This document shows, piece by piece, positions 1-5,744 of a stretch of 5,850 nucleotides of DNA. Both the position numbers and the translations under genes were made by a program. Origin of the DNA: PUPG01 sp031323845 (GTDB lineage: Bacteria > Bacteroidota > Bacteroidia > Bacteroidales > UBA7960). Under the pieces are notes generated by a model. That model saw only the letters and a program-made list of their open reading frames with translations. It searched no databases and had not been told where the DNA came from. The first letter of the stretch is position 1; each line of letters starts with the position of its first letter. Location of the stretch: assembly GCA_031323845.1 (NCBI GenBank), contig JAVIYP010000097.1:1-5850 (forward strand), given 5' to 3'.

Positions 1-54
1 AAGCAGAACATAAGGATTGGACGCGAGTGTTACTACAGTTTAAGGAATTGGTGA
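1..54 (+). other. Possible C-terminal tail of an unidentified upstream gene
   Basis: Frame 1 is open from the window edge to a TGA at 52-54 and reads KQNIRIGRECYYSLRNW. This could be the last 17 codons of an upstream gene ending 12 bases before the ATG of the next gene. I do not recognise the peptide, and 17 codons are too few to show coding. Frame 3 is also open here and continues to a TGA at 175-177, but a gene in that frame would overlap the YigZ gene by about 110 bases, which is unlikely. Nothing else is apparent in the first 66 bases. Confidence 0.2.
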
Positions 55-66
55 GTGAAATTGCTT

Positions 67-672
67 ATGAAAACCGGGGACACATACAAAACTATCAGGA
101 AACACTCGCAGGGGTTATACAAGGCCAAGGGCAGCAAGTTTATTTCTTTTGCTTTTCCGGTGAGCAACGAAGTTCAGGTTGAGGAGCATCTTGAAAGCGT
201 GAGAAAAAAATACCACGATGCGCGGCATCATTGCTATGCCTGGGCGCTGGGATACGGCAGGACGAGCTATAAGATCAACGACGATGGCGAACCCTCCGGA
301 ACAGCGGGCAAGCCTATCTACGGACAAATACGCGCACATGACCTTACCAACCTGCTCATTGTCGTTCTCAGGTATTTCGGCGGGACAAAGCTGGGTATCA
401 GGGGACTGATCAATGCATACAAAGGAGCAAGCATTGATGCCTTAACAAACAACGTCATCATTACTGAAACACTGAAAACTCAGTACAGGATAGTATTTGA
501 TTACCTGGTGATGAATGAAGTGATGCAGATCATGAAGGAGTATGAACTTGAGCAGCGCCATCAGGATTTTGGTTTAAGTTGTACGCTTGTTTTTTCCGTA
601 AGACAAAGCAAGGCTGATGTTGTACTGCGTAAACTGAATAAAATCAAGGCTATAGATATCAATATGTTATAG
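67..672 (+). CDS. yigZ: IMPACT/YigZ family protein
   Basis: This encodes a 201-residue cytosolic protein of the YigZ family, the bacterial homologues of eukaryotic IMPACT. The molecular role of the bacterial members is poorly defined. The N-terminal domain carries the family signatures: a DTYKTI start, GLYKAKGSKF at about residues 16-25, DARHHCYAW at 51-59, DDGEPSGTAGKPI at 72-84 and VVLRYFGGTKLG at 99-110. The last 60 or so residues match the size of the usual ferredoxin-like C-terminal domain. I chose the ATG at 67 because it gives the customary short lead into DTYKTI. A GTG at 55 would add MKLL; it has an AAGGA at 42-46 with good spacing and an in-frame stop just before it, so it remains a real alternative. 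The gene looks intact and of normal length. Family assignment is very secure. Confidence 0.93.
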   Translation: MKTGDTYKTIRKHSQGLYKAKGSKFISFAFPVSNEVQVEEHLESVRKKYHDARHHCYAWALGYGRTSYKINDDGEPSGTAGKPIYGQIRAHDLTNLLIVVLRYFGGTKLGIRGLINAYKGASIDALTNNVIITETLKTQYRIVFDYLVMNEVMQIMKEYELEQRHQDFGLSCTLVFSVRQSKADVVLRKLNKIKAIDINML

Positions 673-782
673 GATGATTGAACAATGGTCTGTAAATTAG
701 GTAGATAAAATTTCTTTTTGTTGGTTTCATTTTTCTTTCCTTTCCCATAAGGATAATTCGGGAAAATATTAATGTGTTTACG

Positions 783-814
783 CTTGTTTTTGTGAAATTT
801 TTACCTTAATATTG
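783..814 (+). promoter_or_regulatory. Candidate Bacteroidetes-type promoter for the nucleotidase pair
   Basis: The known Bacteroidetes promoter pattern is TTTG near -33 and TAnnTTTG near -7, separated by about 19-21 bases. Here CTTG at 783-786 (three of four) is followed after 20 bases by TAATATTG at 807-814 (five of six fixed positions). Transcription would start near 820, leaving a leader of about 30 bases before the ATG at 853. The rest of the 673-852 spacer is AT-rich. It contains a weak TTTCCC/GGGAAA inverted repeat (741-746 and 760-765), but I see no convincing terminator after the YigZ gene. In AT-rich DNA such matches arise by chance, so this is only a candidate. Confidence 0.3.
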
Positions 815-852
815 TCTGGCTTTTTCTCCAAACATATACACACATAGTTTCC

Positions 853-1623
853 ATGTCAACGTACCGGGTGTCAAATATCGGTTGGGTAGTTCTTTATCTT
901 TTTGCATTAATGGCATGCTCCCCGGCTAAGGAACATGCGCACGTTGAAGGAACATTAATACCTGTTGACCGGGAGCATTCAGCTGCTAAAGACCACCTGA
1001 TTGATTCGGTTATTTCCATTTATCGCGCAGACCTGGAAAAAGAAATGGCTGAAGTGCTGGCCTATTCGGCACAAATCATGACCAGGGGCACTCCTGAAGC
1101 CCTGCTGAACAATTTTGTGGCTGACCTTTCCTTAAACCTGGGTCATGAATTATACCGTCCGGCAGATGCGAGGCCCATTGATTTTTGTTTGCTGAACTAT
1201 GGCGGACTGCGTGCGCCCATACCTAAAGGACCGGTTACCAGGGCCAACATTTTTGAATTGATGCCTTTTGAAAACGAGCTGGTTGTGTTGACGCTAAGTG
1301 CGGAAAAAACGCTGGAGTTGTTTGACTACCTTGCCAGTGCCAGTGTAGGTATGCCGGTATCTGGTTTAAGGATGAGCATCCGGGATGAGGAGGTCAGGGA
1401 AGTAAGTATTAACGGGGCGCCTTTCGACCCCGAACGTCCGTATAAGGTGCTTACCACTGATTACCTGGCCGGCGGTGGCGATAACATGACCTTTTTTCTT
1501 GATCCGCTCAACACCGAATATCTGGGGATACGGCTCAGGGATGCCATAATCCTCCACCTGCAGCGCCAGCATGGCAAAGGAGAAGAAATTAAAAGTAAGC
1601 TTGACGGCAGAATAAGTTACTGA
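853..1623 (+). CDS. Lipoprotein with 5'-nucleotidase C-terminal (substrate-binding) domain
   Basis: This 256-residue protein matches only the C-terminal, nucleotide-binding domain of UshA-type 5'-nucleotidases; no metallophosphatase domain is present. Residues 9-21 form a hydrophobic signal segment ending in a lipobox L-M-A-C, so C22 is the probable lipidated cysteine and the protein is probably anchored in the envelope. Family motifs occur in order: an N-F-V-A-D element at about 87-91, NYGGLR at 115-120, the PFEN segment at 138-141 (F139 and N141 fit the substrate-stacking and binding positions), and DYLAGGGDNM at 203-212. In the last, Y204 sits where UshA has its second aromatic clamp residue and D210 where it has the binding aspartate. 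The catalytic domain is encoded by the next gene, two bases downstream, so the pair is probably translationally coupled. No Shine-Dalgarno sequence is evident. Acting as partner of the downstream protein is inference. Confidence 0.88.
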   Translation: MSTYRVSNIGWVVLYLFALMACSPAKEHAHVEGTLIPVDREHSAAKDHLIDSVISIYRADLEKEMAEVLAYSAQIMTRGTPEALLNNFVADLSLNLGHELYRPADARPIDFCLLNYGGLRAPIPKGPVTRANIFELMPFENELVVLTLSAEKTLELFDYLASASVGMPVSGLRMSIRDEEVREVSINGAPFDPERPYKVLTTDYLAGGGDNMTFFLDPLNTEYLGIRLRDAIILHLQRQHGKGEEIKSKLDGRISY

Positions 1624-1625
1624 TC

Positions 1626-2546
1626 ATGCAACAGACCGACAGAAGAAATTTTTTAAAAACCCTGGGTATCGCGGGCGTCGCCACGCTGGCAGGTTTACCT
1701 GCAGTAGCCTTCCGTGATACGGCTCTGGAGAAAATCAGTATTCTTCACACCAACGACACCCATAGCCGGATTGATCCCTTTCCGCCGAATGATCCCAACT
1801 ATCCGGGAATGGGTGGTTATGCCAGAAGAGCTGCAATCATCAATAACTACCGCAAAAATGACCCCGAGGTTTTGCTGCTCGATGCCGGTGATTATTTTCA
1901 GGGCACCCCATATTTCAATATTTATGGCGGAGAAGTCGAACTCAGGCTGATGAGTAAGATGGGATATGATGCCGCAACCTTCGGCAACCATGAATTTGAC
2001 AACGGACTGGATGGCTTCAGTCAAGTATTGCCATTCGCCGGCTTTCCTATTGTGTCGGCAAATTATGACTTCAGTCAAACCGTAATTGCAGGAAAAGTTA
2101 AGCCCTACACCATTTTGCACCGGAAAGGTAAAAAAATTGGTATTTACGGTCTTGGAATAAACCCGCGGGGATTGGTAAGCCAGGCATTGGTAGCTGAAAC
2201 AAGATACCTTGACCCTCTTGAAAAAGCAAGAGAAACAGAAGCATGGCTGCACAGGCGCGAAGGCTGTGACCTGATCCTGTGTTTGTCGCACCTGGGATTC
2301 AGTTACAACGACAGCAGGCCCAGCGATGTTCTCATTGCACGGCATACCCGATACACCGATATCATCATAGGCGGGCATACACACCTGCTGCTTGACCCGC
2401 CGGAATTGATCATGAATCAGAATAACCAACCGGTTGCAGTCACACAGGCCGGCTATGGAGGCGCGTTTATGGGCATCCTGGATGTGTATTTCAACCACAA
2501 TACGGGAGAGAAAACTGTCGACCCATATACAACAAAAATTTATTAA
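1626..2546 (+). CDS. Tat-exported metallophosphatase (5'-nucleotidase catalytic domain)
   Basis: This 306-residue protein corresponds to the N-terminal dimetal phosphoesterase domain of UshA-type 5'-nucleotidases, which hydrolyse nucleotides or related phosphate esters outside the cytoplasm. The N-terminus has a twin-arginine signal (DRRNFLK, R6-R7), a hydrophobic stretch at 12-28 and a likely A-V-A cleavage site after residue 28. The metal site appears complete: D44 and H46 in HTNDTH, D89 in DAGD, N121 with catalytic-type H122 in FGNHEFD, H222 in SHLG, and H251 and H253 in GGHTH. The protein stops where a full nucleotidase would continue into its C-terminal domain, and that domain is supplied by the gene just upstream. 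It is not a truncation, because the stop lies after a complete domain and the partner is intact. The substrate is not determined: 5'-nucleotides, UDP-sugars and cyclic nucleotides are all possible for this family. Confidence 0.9.
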   Translation: MQQTDRRNFLKTLGIAGVATLAGLPAVAFRDTALEKISILHTNDTHSRIDPFPPNDPNYPGMGGYARRAAIINNYRKNDPEVLLLDAGDYFQGTPYFNIYGGEVELRLMSKMGYDAATFGNHEFDNGLDGFSQVLPFAGFPIVSANYDFSQTVIAGKVKPYTILHRKGKKIGIYGLGINPRGLVSQALVAETRYLDPLEKARETEAWLHRREGCDLILCLSHLGFSYNDSRPSDVLIARHTRYTDIIIGGHTHLLLDPPELIMNQNNQPVAVTQAGYGGAFMGILDVYFNHNTGEKTVDPYTTKIY

Positions 2547-2593
2547 AAACAAGATATAAAACATTTTTTTTTTCACTTTTTTTGACCAAAATT

Positions 2594-2612
2594 TGTTGAA
2601 AACTTTTTAACA
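2594..2612. repeat. Near-perfect 19-base palindrome upstream of dnaA
   Basis: TGTTGAAAA, a central C, then TTTTTAACA form two nine-base arms that are reverse complements except for one position, which would be a G-T wobble in RNA. Related half-sites lie nearby: TGTTAATTT at 2618-2626 and TTTTTCAAC at 2672-2680. The arrangement looks more like a protein-binding operator or a pair of divergent DnaA boxes than a terminator, because the arms are AT-rich, the one-base centre leaves no room for an RNA loop, and no T-run follows directly. Confidence 0.45.
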
Positions 2613-2680
2613 GGATTTGTTAATTTTTTTCTCCTGTTTATCAGCACGAAAGCATATTAGGTCATTCACATTTTTTCAAC

Positions 2681-2684
2681 GAGG
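2681..2684 (+). promoter_or_regulatory. Shine-Dalgarno-like GAGG before dnaA
   Basis: GAGG lies eight bases before the ATG at 2693, a good spacing for ribosome binding and support for that start. It is one of the few clear ribosome-binding signals in the window; most other genes here lack one, as is usual in Bacteroidota. Confidence 0.4.
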
Positions 2685-2692
2685 CACCGGGA

Positions 2693-4144
2693 ATGGAGAA
2701 TTCTTACGAAAAGGTATGGCAAAATTGTTTAGCAGTTATCAGGGACAACATAAGCCCGAACAGCTATAACACATGGTTTGCTCCCATCAGGCCCGTTCGT
2801 CTCAGGGAAAGTGTGCTTACCCTCCAGGTTCCCTCCCAGTTTTTTTATGAATGGCTCGAAGAACATTACATTGATTTATTAAAGAAAACCATTAAGAAGG
2901 AATTGGGGCTGAACGGCAGGCTGGAATACAGCATTGTTATGGACAGTTCTTCCAGGAACAACCCATCGCAACCCTACACCGTGCATGCACCCACACTGAA
3001 TAAAAAAGCATTAAAGAACCCGCCCATAAGCATTCCGGTTGATCTGAATCAACCTTCCGGCAAAAGCCGGTCTTTGCCAAATCCTTTCATCATTCCCGGG
3101 TTGAAGAAGATCAACATTCACCCGCAACTGATTGAATCCTATAATTTCGACAACTTCATACAGGGCGACTGCAACCGGCTTGCACGCAGTGCCGGACTGG
3201 CTGTCGGGCAAAATCCGGGCAAAACGTCTTTTAATCCACTGCTGATTTACAGTGACAACGGACTGGGTAAAACGCACCTGGTGCACGCCATCGGCATTGA
3301 AGTAAAAAATCTCTTTCCTGAGAAAACGGTGCTTTATGTAACAGCCGAGCAATTTACCAACCAGTTCATTGATTCCATTCGCAACAACAACCAGAACGAT
3401 TTTGTACATTTCTACCAGATGATTGACGTTCTGATCGTTGACGACATCCACTGTCTGGCCGGGAAACCCAAAACCCAGGACGTATTTTTTCACCTGTTCA
3501 ATCACCTGCACCAGAACGGAAAACAAATCATCATTACCAGCGATACTCCGCCCGTTGAAATGAGCGGTATAGAACCCAGATTGCTCTCGCGCTTCAAGTG
3601 GGGGCTGTCGGCTGATCTCCAGATGCCCGACTTTGAGACCAGGATGGCCATCCTGCAGAAAAAAATCCACAACGATGGCATGGAAATGCCCGGTGAAGTG
3701 CTGGAACTCATCGCCGCCAAGATCAAAACAAGCATCCGGGAAATGGAAGGCGCCCTGATATCTATCCTTGCTCAATCTTCCATGAATAAAAAGGAGATAA
3801 CCCTGGATCTTACCGCCTCAATCATTGATAAGTTCGTTAAAAATACACCGAAAGAAATCACCATCGACTACATACAACGTACTGTTAGTCAATATTTTGA
3901 CATCCCAATAGAAAAGCTGAAATCAAAAAGCAGAAAACGTGAAACCGTGCAGGCACGGCAGCTGGCCATGTATTTTTCCAAACAACACACCAAATCTTCA
4001 CTTGCCGTGATCGGAAACAAATGCGGCAATAAAGATCATGCCACTGTGCTGCATGCTTGTAAAACTGTTAAAAATTTGATTGACACCGACAAACGATTTA
4101 AAAAATATGTTGAAGACATCGACAATATCATAAGGATCAAATGA
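2693..4144 (+). CDS. dnaA: Chromosomal replication initiator protein DnaA
   Basis: This is a full-length DnaA of 483 residues, close to the 467 of E. coli. DnaA binds ATP and DnaA boxes, melts the origin and loads the replicative helicase. Domain I spans about 1-85 (W9, NTWF at 26-29, FYEWLEEHY at 51-59) and a variable linker about 86-143. The AAA+ domain has FNPLLIYSDNGLGKTH at 180-195 (Walker A lysine K193), Walker B IVDDIH at 248-253, the RLLSRF box with arginine-finger candidate R300, and the sensor 2 segment IREMEGA at 348-354 (R349). Domain IV has the basic loop SKSRKRETVQARQ at 411-423 and the signature KDHATVLHAC at 447-456. Oddities: the first P-loop position is S187 where glycine is usual, T284 replaces the usual basic residue after TSD, and P295 replaces an acidic residue before RLLSRF. 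The frame is intact throughout, so a working protein is likely. Confidence 0.98.
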   Translation: MENSYEKVWQNCLAVIRDNISPNSYNTWFAPIRPVRLRESVLTLQVPSQFFYEWLEEHYIDLLKKTIKKELGLNGRLEYSIVMDSSSRNNPSQPYTVHAPTLNKKALKNPPISIPVDLNQPSGKSRSLPNPFIIPGLKKINIHPQLIESYNFDNFIQGDCNRLARSAGLAVGQNPGKTSFNPLLIYSDNGLGKTHLVHAIGIEVKNLFPEKTVLYVTAEQFTNQFIDSIRNNNQNDFVHFYQMIDVLIVDDIHCLAGKPKTQDVFFHLFNHLHQNGKQIIITSDTPPVEMSGIEPRLLSRFKWGLSADLQMPDFETRMAILQKKIHNDGMEMPGEVLELIAAKIKTSIREMEGALISILAQSSMNKKEITLDLTASIIDKFVKNTPKEITIDYIQRTVSQYFDIPIEKLKSKSRKRETVQARQLAMYFSKQHTKSSLAVIGNKCGNKDHATVLHACKTVKNLIDTDKRFKKYVEDIDNIIRIK

Positions 4145-4167
4145 AACCCTTGTCTTTATGAATGCAT

Positions 4168-4201
4168 GACCCGGAATACCAGACTCTTTTCGGGTTTTTT
4201 T
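4168..4201 (+). terminator. Intrinsic terminator after dnaA
   Basis: ACCCGGAA at 4169-4176 pairs with TTTCGGGT's extended arm at 4188-4195, giving an eight-base-pair stem with one G-T wobble and an 11-base loop (4177-4187). A run of seven T (4195-4201) follows at once, sharing its first T with the stem. It begins 24 bases after the dnaA stop codon. Stem, loop and T-run all fit a Rho-independent terminator on the + strand. It separates dnaA from the phosphatase gene, whose ATG lies just 24 bases beyond the T-run. Confidence 0.75.
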
Positions 4202-4225
4202 ATTTAATTTCGGAAAAATATTATT

Positions 4226-4690
4226 ATGAAAATACTTATGGTTTGTTTGGGGAACATCTGCCGTTCTCCGCTTGCACAGGGCATCCTGGAAGAGAAAATT
4301 CAGCAACGCGGACTCAATGCCAGCGTGGATTCTGCAGGTACTGCAGCATATCATATTGGTGAAAAACCCGATTCAAGATCCATTCAGATTGCAGTCAAAC
4401 ATAATGTCAACATATCATCACAGACTGCCCGGCAGTTTGAAGTATCCGATTTTGATCGCTTCGACAGAATCTACGCAATGGACCGGCACAATTATGAAGA
4501 CATCCTCGCTCTGGCGAGGAATGAGGAAGACAGGAAAAAGGTTGACATGATCTTAAACGCCAGCCGTCCGGGAAAGAACAATAGTGTACCCGACCCCTAT
4601 TACAGTGGCAGGGAAGGGTTTCAGAAGGTTTACGCTATGCTTGATGAAGCCTGTGAGGTTATAGCCGGAGACATTGCCGCAAACAGTTAA
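4226..4690 (+). CDS. Low-molecular-weight protein tyrosine phosphatase
   Basis: This 154-residue cytosolic enzyme belongs to the low-molecular-weight phosphotyrosine phosphatase family, which hydrolyses phosphotyrosine through a cysteinyl-phosphate intermediate. The signature CX5R loop is at the N-terminus: C7-LGNIC-R13-S14, with C7 the nucleophile. The general-acid aspartate is D123 in VPDPYY at 121-126, followed by the two family tyrosines Y125 and Y126. Length matches the family. In bacteria these enzymes often counteract tyrosine kinases that control capsule or exopolysaccharide export, but no kinase or polysaccharide gene is visible here. The position just after dnaA matches a gene order I recall from other Bacteroidota. 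The upstream terminator suggests either partial read-through or a separate promoter; TAATTTCG at 4205-4212 resembles a -7 element but lacks a matching -33. Confidence 0.95.
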   Translation: MKILMVCLGNICRSPLAQGILEEKIQQRGLNASVDSAGTAAYHIGEKPDSRSIQIAVKHNVNISSQTARQFEVSDFDRFDRIYAMDRHNYEDILALARNEEDRKKVDMILNASRPGKNNSVPDPYYSGREGFQKVYAMLDEACEVIAGDIAANS

Positions 4691-4707
4691 TAAACACTTG
4701 CCTTGTA

Positions 4708-5685
4708 ATGATGGACAGGCTTCCTTTACAGGAAGACATAACGAATGCCCGTGCGCTGATTGCTTCTTACGTTCACCGCACACCGGTGCACAGCAGTATA
4801 TCCCTCGATGAGATCTGCGGCTGCCGCCTGTTGTTCAAATGCGAAAATTTTCAGAAGGGAGGTGCCTTTAAATACCGCGGTGCCACACATGCCCTGTTGC
4901 AGTTAGCTCCTGAAGAGATAGCCAGAGGCGTGGCCACCCATTCTTCCGGCAACCATGCACAGGCACTCAGCCTTGCCGCGCGGACGCACGGGACAGAGGC
5001 TTTTATTGTTATGCCTCAAAATGCCCCGAAGATCAAAGTGGAAGCTGTGACCTCTTATGGAGGCCATATTACCTTTTGCCAGCCCACACTCGCCGACCGG
5101 GAAGCCATGCTGGAAGAGGTAATCAAAGAAACAAACGCCGTAGAAATACATCCCTACAACAACTATCATATCATTGCAGGACAGGCCACTGCGGCTGCCG
5201 AATTGTTTGAAGATGCGGATGCCCCCGATTGCCTCATTGCGCCTGTAGGAGGCGGAGGACTGCTTAGTGGCTGCATTCTCAGCGCCAAATACTTTTCACC
5301 ATCCACCAGGGTATATGGAGCAGAGCCTGAAAAAGCCAACGATGCCTGGAAATCCTTTCGTCAGAAAAAACTGATACCGGTTGATACGGCACTTACCATA
5401 GCCGACGGCCTGCGGACATCACTGGGCAGCAAAACGTTTCCGATTATTGCTGAAGGGGCTGAAGACATCCTCTGCGTAAGTGAAGAGGGTATCATCAAAG
5501 CCATGCTGTTGATCTGGGAACGAATGAAGATTATTGCCGAACCCAGCGCAGCGGTACCGCTGGCTGCAGTTCTTGAACACCCTGAGCTGTTCAGGGCGAA
5601 ACGCATCGGAATCATCCTGTCAGGAGGCAACACCGATCTTTTTCACTTACCCTGGACGGAGCATCAGCTGTCCGGCAAGCACTGA
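4708..5685 (+). CDS. PLP-dependent serine racemase / threonine dehydratase-like enzyme
   Basis: This 325-residue fold-type II PLP enzyme most resembles eukaryotic-type serine racemases and their threonine or hydroxyaspartate dehydratase relatives. PLP-binding lysine is K55 in GAFKYRGA (52-59). The cofactor asparagine loop is SSGNHAQ (79-85), the phosphate-binding loop GGGGLLSG (181-188), and the pyridine-nitrogen motif SGGN (305-308). E206, A210 and D212 in the AEPEKANDA segment reproduce the spacing of the serine racemase Mg2+ site (E210, A214, D216 in human). TIADGL (230-235), the WERMK segment (270-274) and EPSA (277-280) also match that group. No C-terminal ACT domain is present, so it is not a biosynthetic IlvA. 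Likely reactions are L/D-serine racemization and serine or threonine deamination; which dominates cannot be read from sequence. It starts 17 bases after the phosphatase stop. A second ATG at 4711 is an equally possible start. Confidence 0.9.
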   Translation: MMDRLPLQEDITNARALIASYVHRTPVHSSISLDEICGCRLLFKCENFQKGGAFKYRGATHALLQLAPEEIARGVATHSSGNHAQALSLAARTHGTEAFIVMPQNAPKIKVEAVTSYGGHITFCQPTLADREAMLEEVIKETNAVEIHPYNNYHIIAGQATAAAELFEDADAPDCLIAPVGGGGLLSGCILSAKYFSPSTRVYGAEPEKANDAWKSFRQKKLIPVDTALTIADGLRTSLGSKTFPIIAEGAEDILCVSEEGIIKAMLLIWERMKIIAEPSAAVPLAAVLEHPELFRAKRIGIILSGGNTDLFHLPWTEHQLSGKH

Positions 5686-5744
5686 TTACTTAGGGTTTTG
5701 TAAGGCAGATATCGCAATCTCTCATCAAAGAAAAAAACAGATAC

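Larger units (their letters stand above)
2547..2692 (+). promoter_or_regulatory. AT-rich dnaA upstream region with DnaA-box-like sites; possible autoregulatory or origin element
   Basis: The spacer before dnaA is strongly AT-rich, with a run of ten T at 2564-2573 and seven T at 2577-2583. It holds three degenerate matches to the DnaA box TTATCCACA: TGTTGAAAA at 2594-2602 (reverse orientation, seven of nine), TTATCAGCA at 2638-2646 (seven of nine) and TCATTCACA at 2662-2670 (seven of nine, or eight of nine against TTATNCACA). No perfect box is present. DnaA regulating its own gene and origins lying beside dnaA are both well known in bacteria, but in Bacteroidota the origin is not always next to dnaA. 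A promoter must lie here or upstream; I could not fix a convincing -33/-7 pair. Seven-of-nine matches are common by chance in such DNA. Confidence 0.35.

Noticed and set aside
1..177. Frame 3 open stretch overlapping the start of the YigZ gene as a real gene end
   Set aside because: It would overlap the YigZ coding region by about 110 bases, and the overlapping part has no recognisable protein features.
741..765. TTTCCC/GGGAAA inverted repeat after the YigZ gene as a terminator
   Set aside because: The stem is only six base pairs with a 13-base loop and is not followed by a T-run, so it does not meet the usual requirements for an intrinsic terminator.
853..2546. A single nucleotidase gene broken by a frameshift
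   Set aside because: The domain order is inverted, each frame has its own start and export signal, and both domains are complete, so one mutation of a fused ancestor cannot explain it.
1695..2576. A 293-codon open frame on the minus strand opposite the metallophosphatase gene
   Set aside because: It lies almost wholly antisense to a gene with complete catalytic motifs, and its translation is cysteine-rich with no recognisable domain. It is a by-product of the coding pattern on the other strand.
2564..2583. T10 and T7 tracts as a terminator or phase-variation tract for the metallophosphatase gene
   Set aside because: No GC-rich hairpin precedes the T-runs, and the tracts lie outside coding sequence where slippage would not shift a frame. 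An effect on dnaA transcription is possible but unsupported.
3011..3775. A 254-codon open frame on the minus strand opposite dnaA
   Set aside because: It is fully antisense to the conserved AAA+ region of DnaA and has no recognisable motif; the + strand assignment is certain.
4708..5685. Biosynthetic threonine deaminase IlvA
   Set aside because: The protein ends after the catalytic domain and has no regulatory ACT domain, and its residue patterns match serine racemases more closely.
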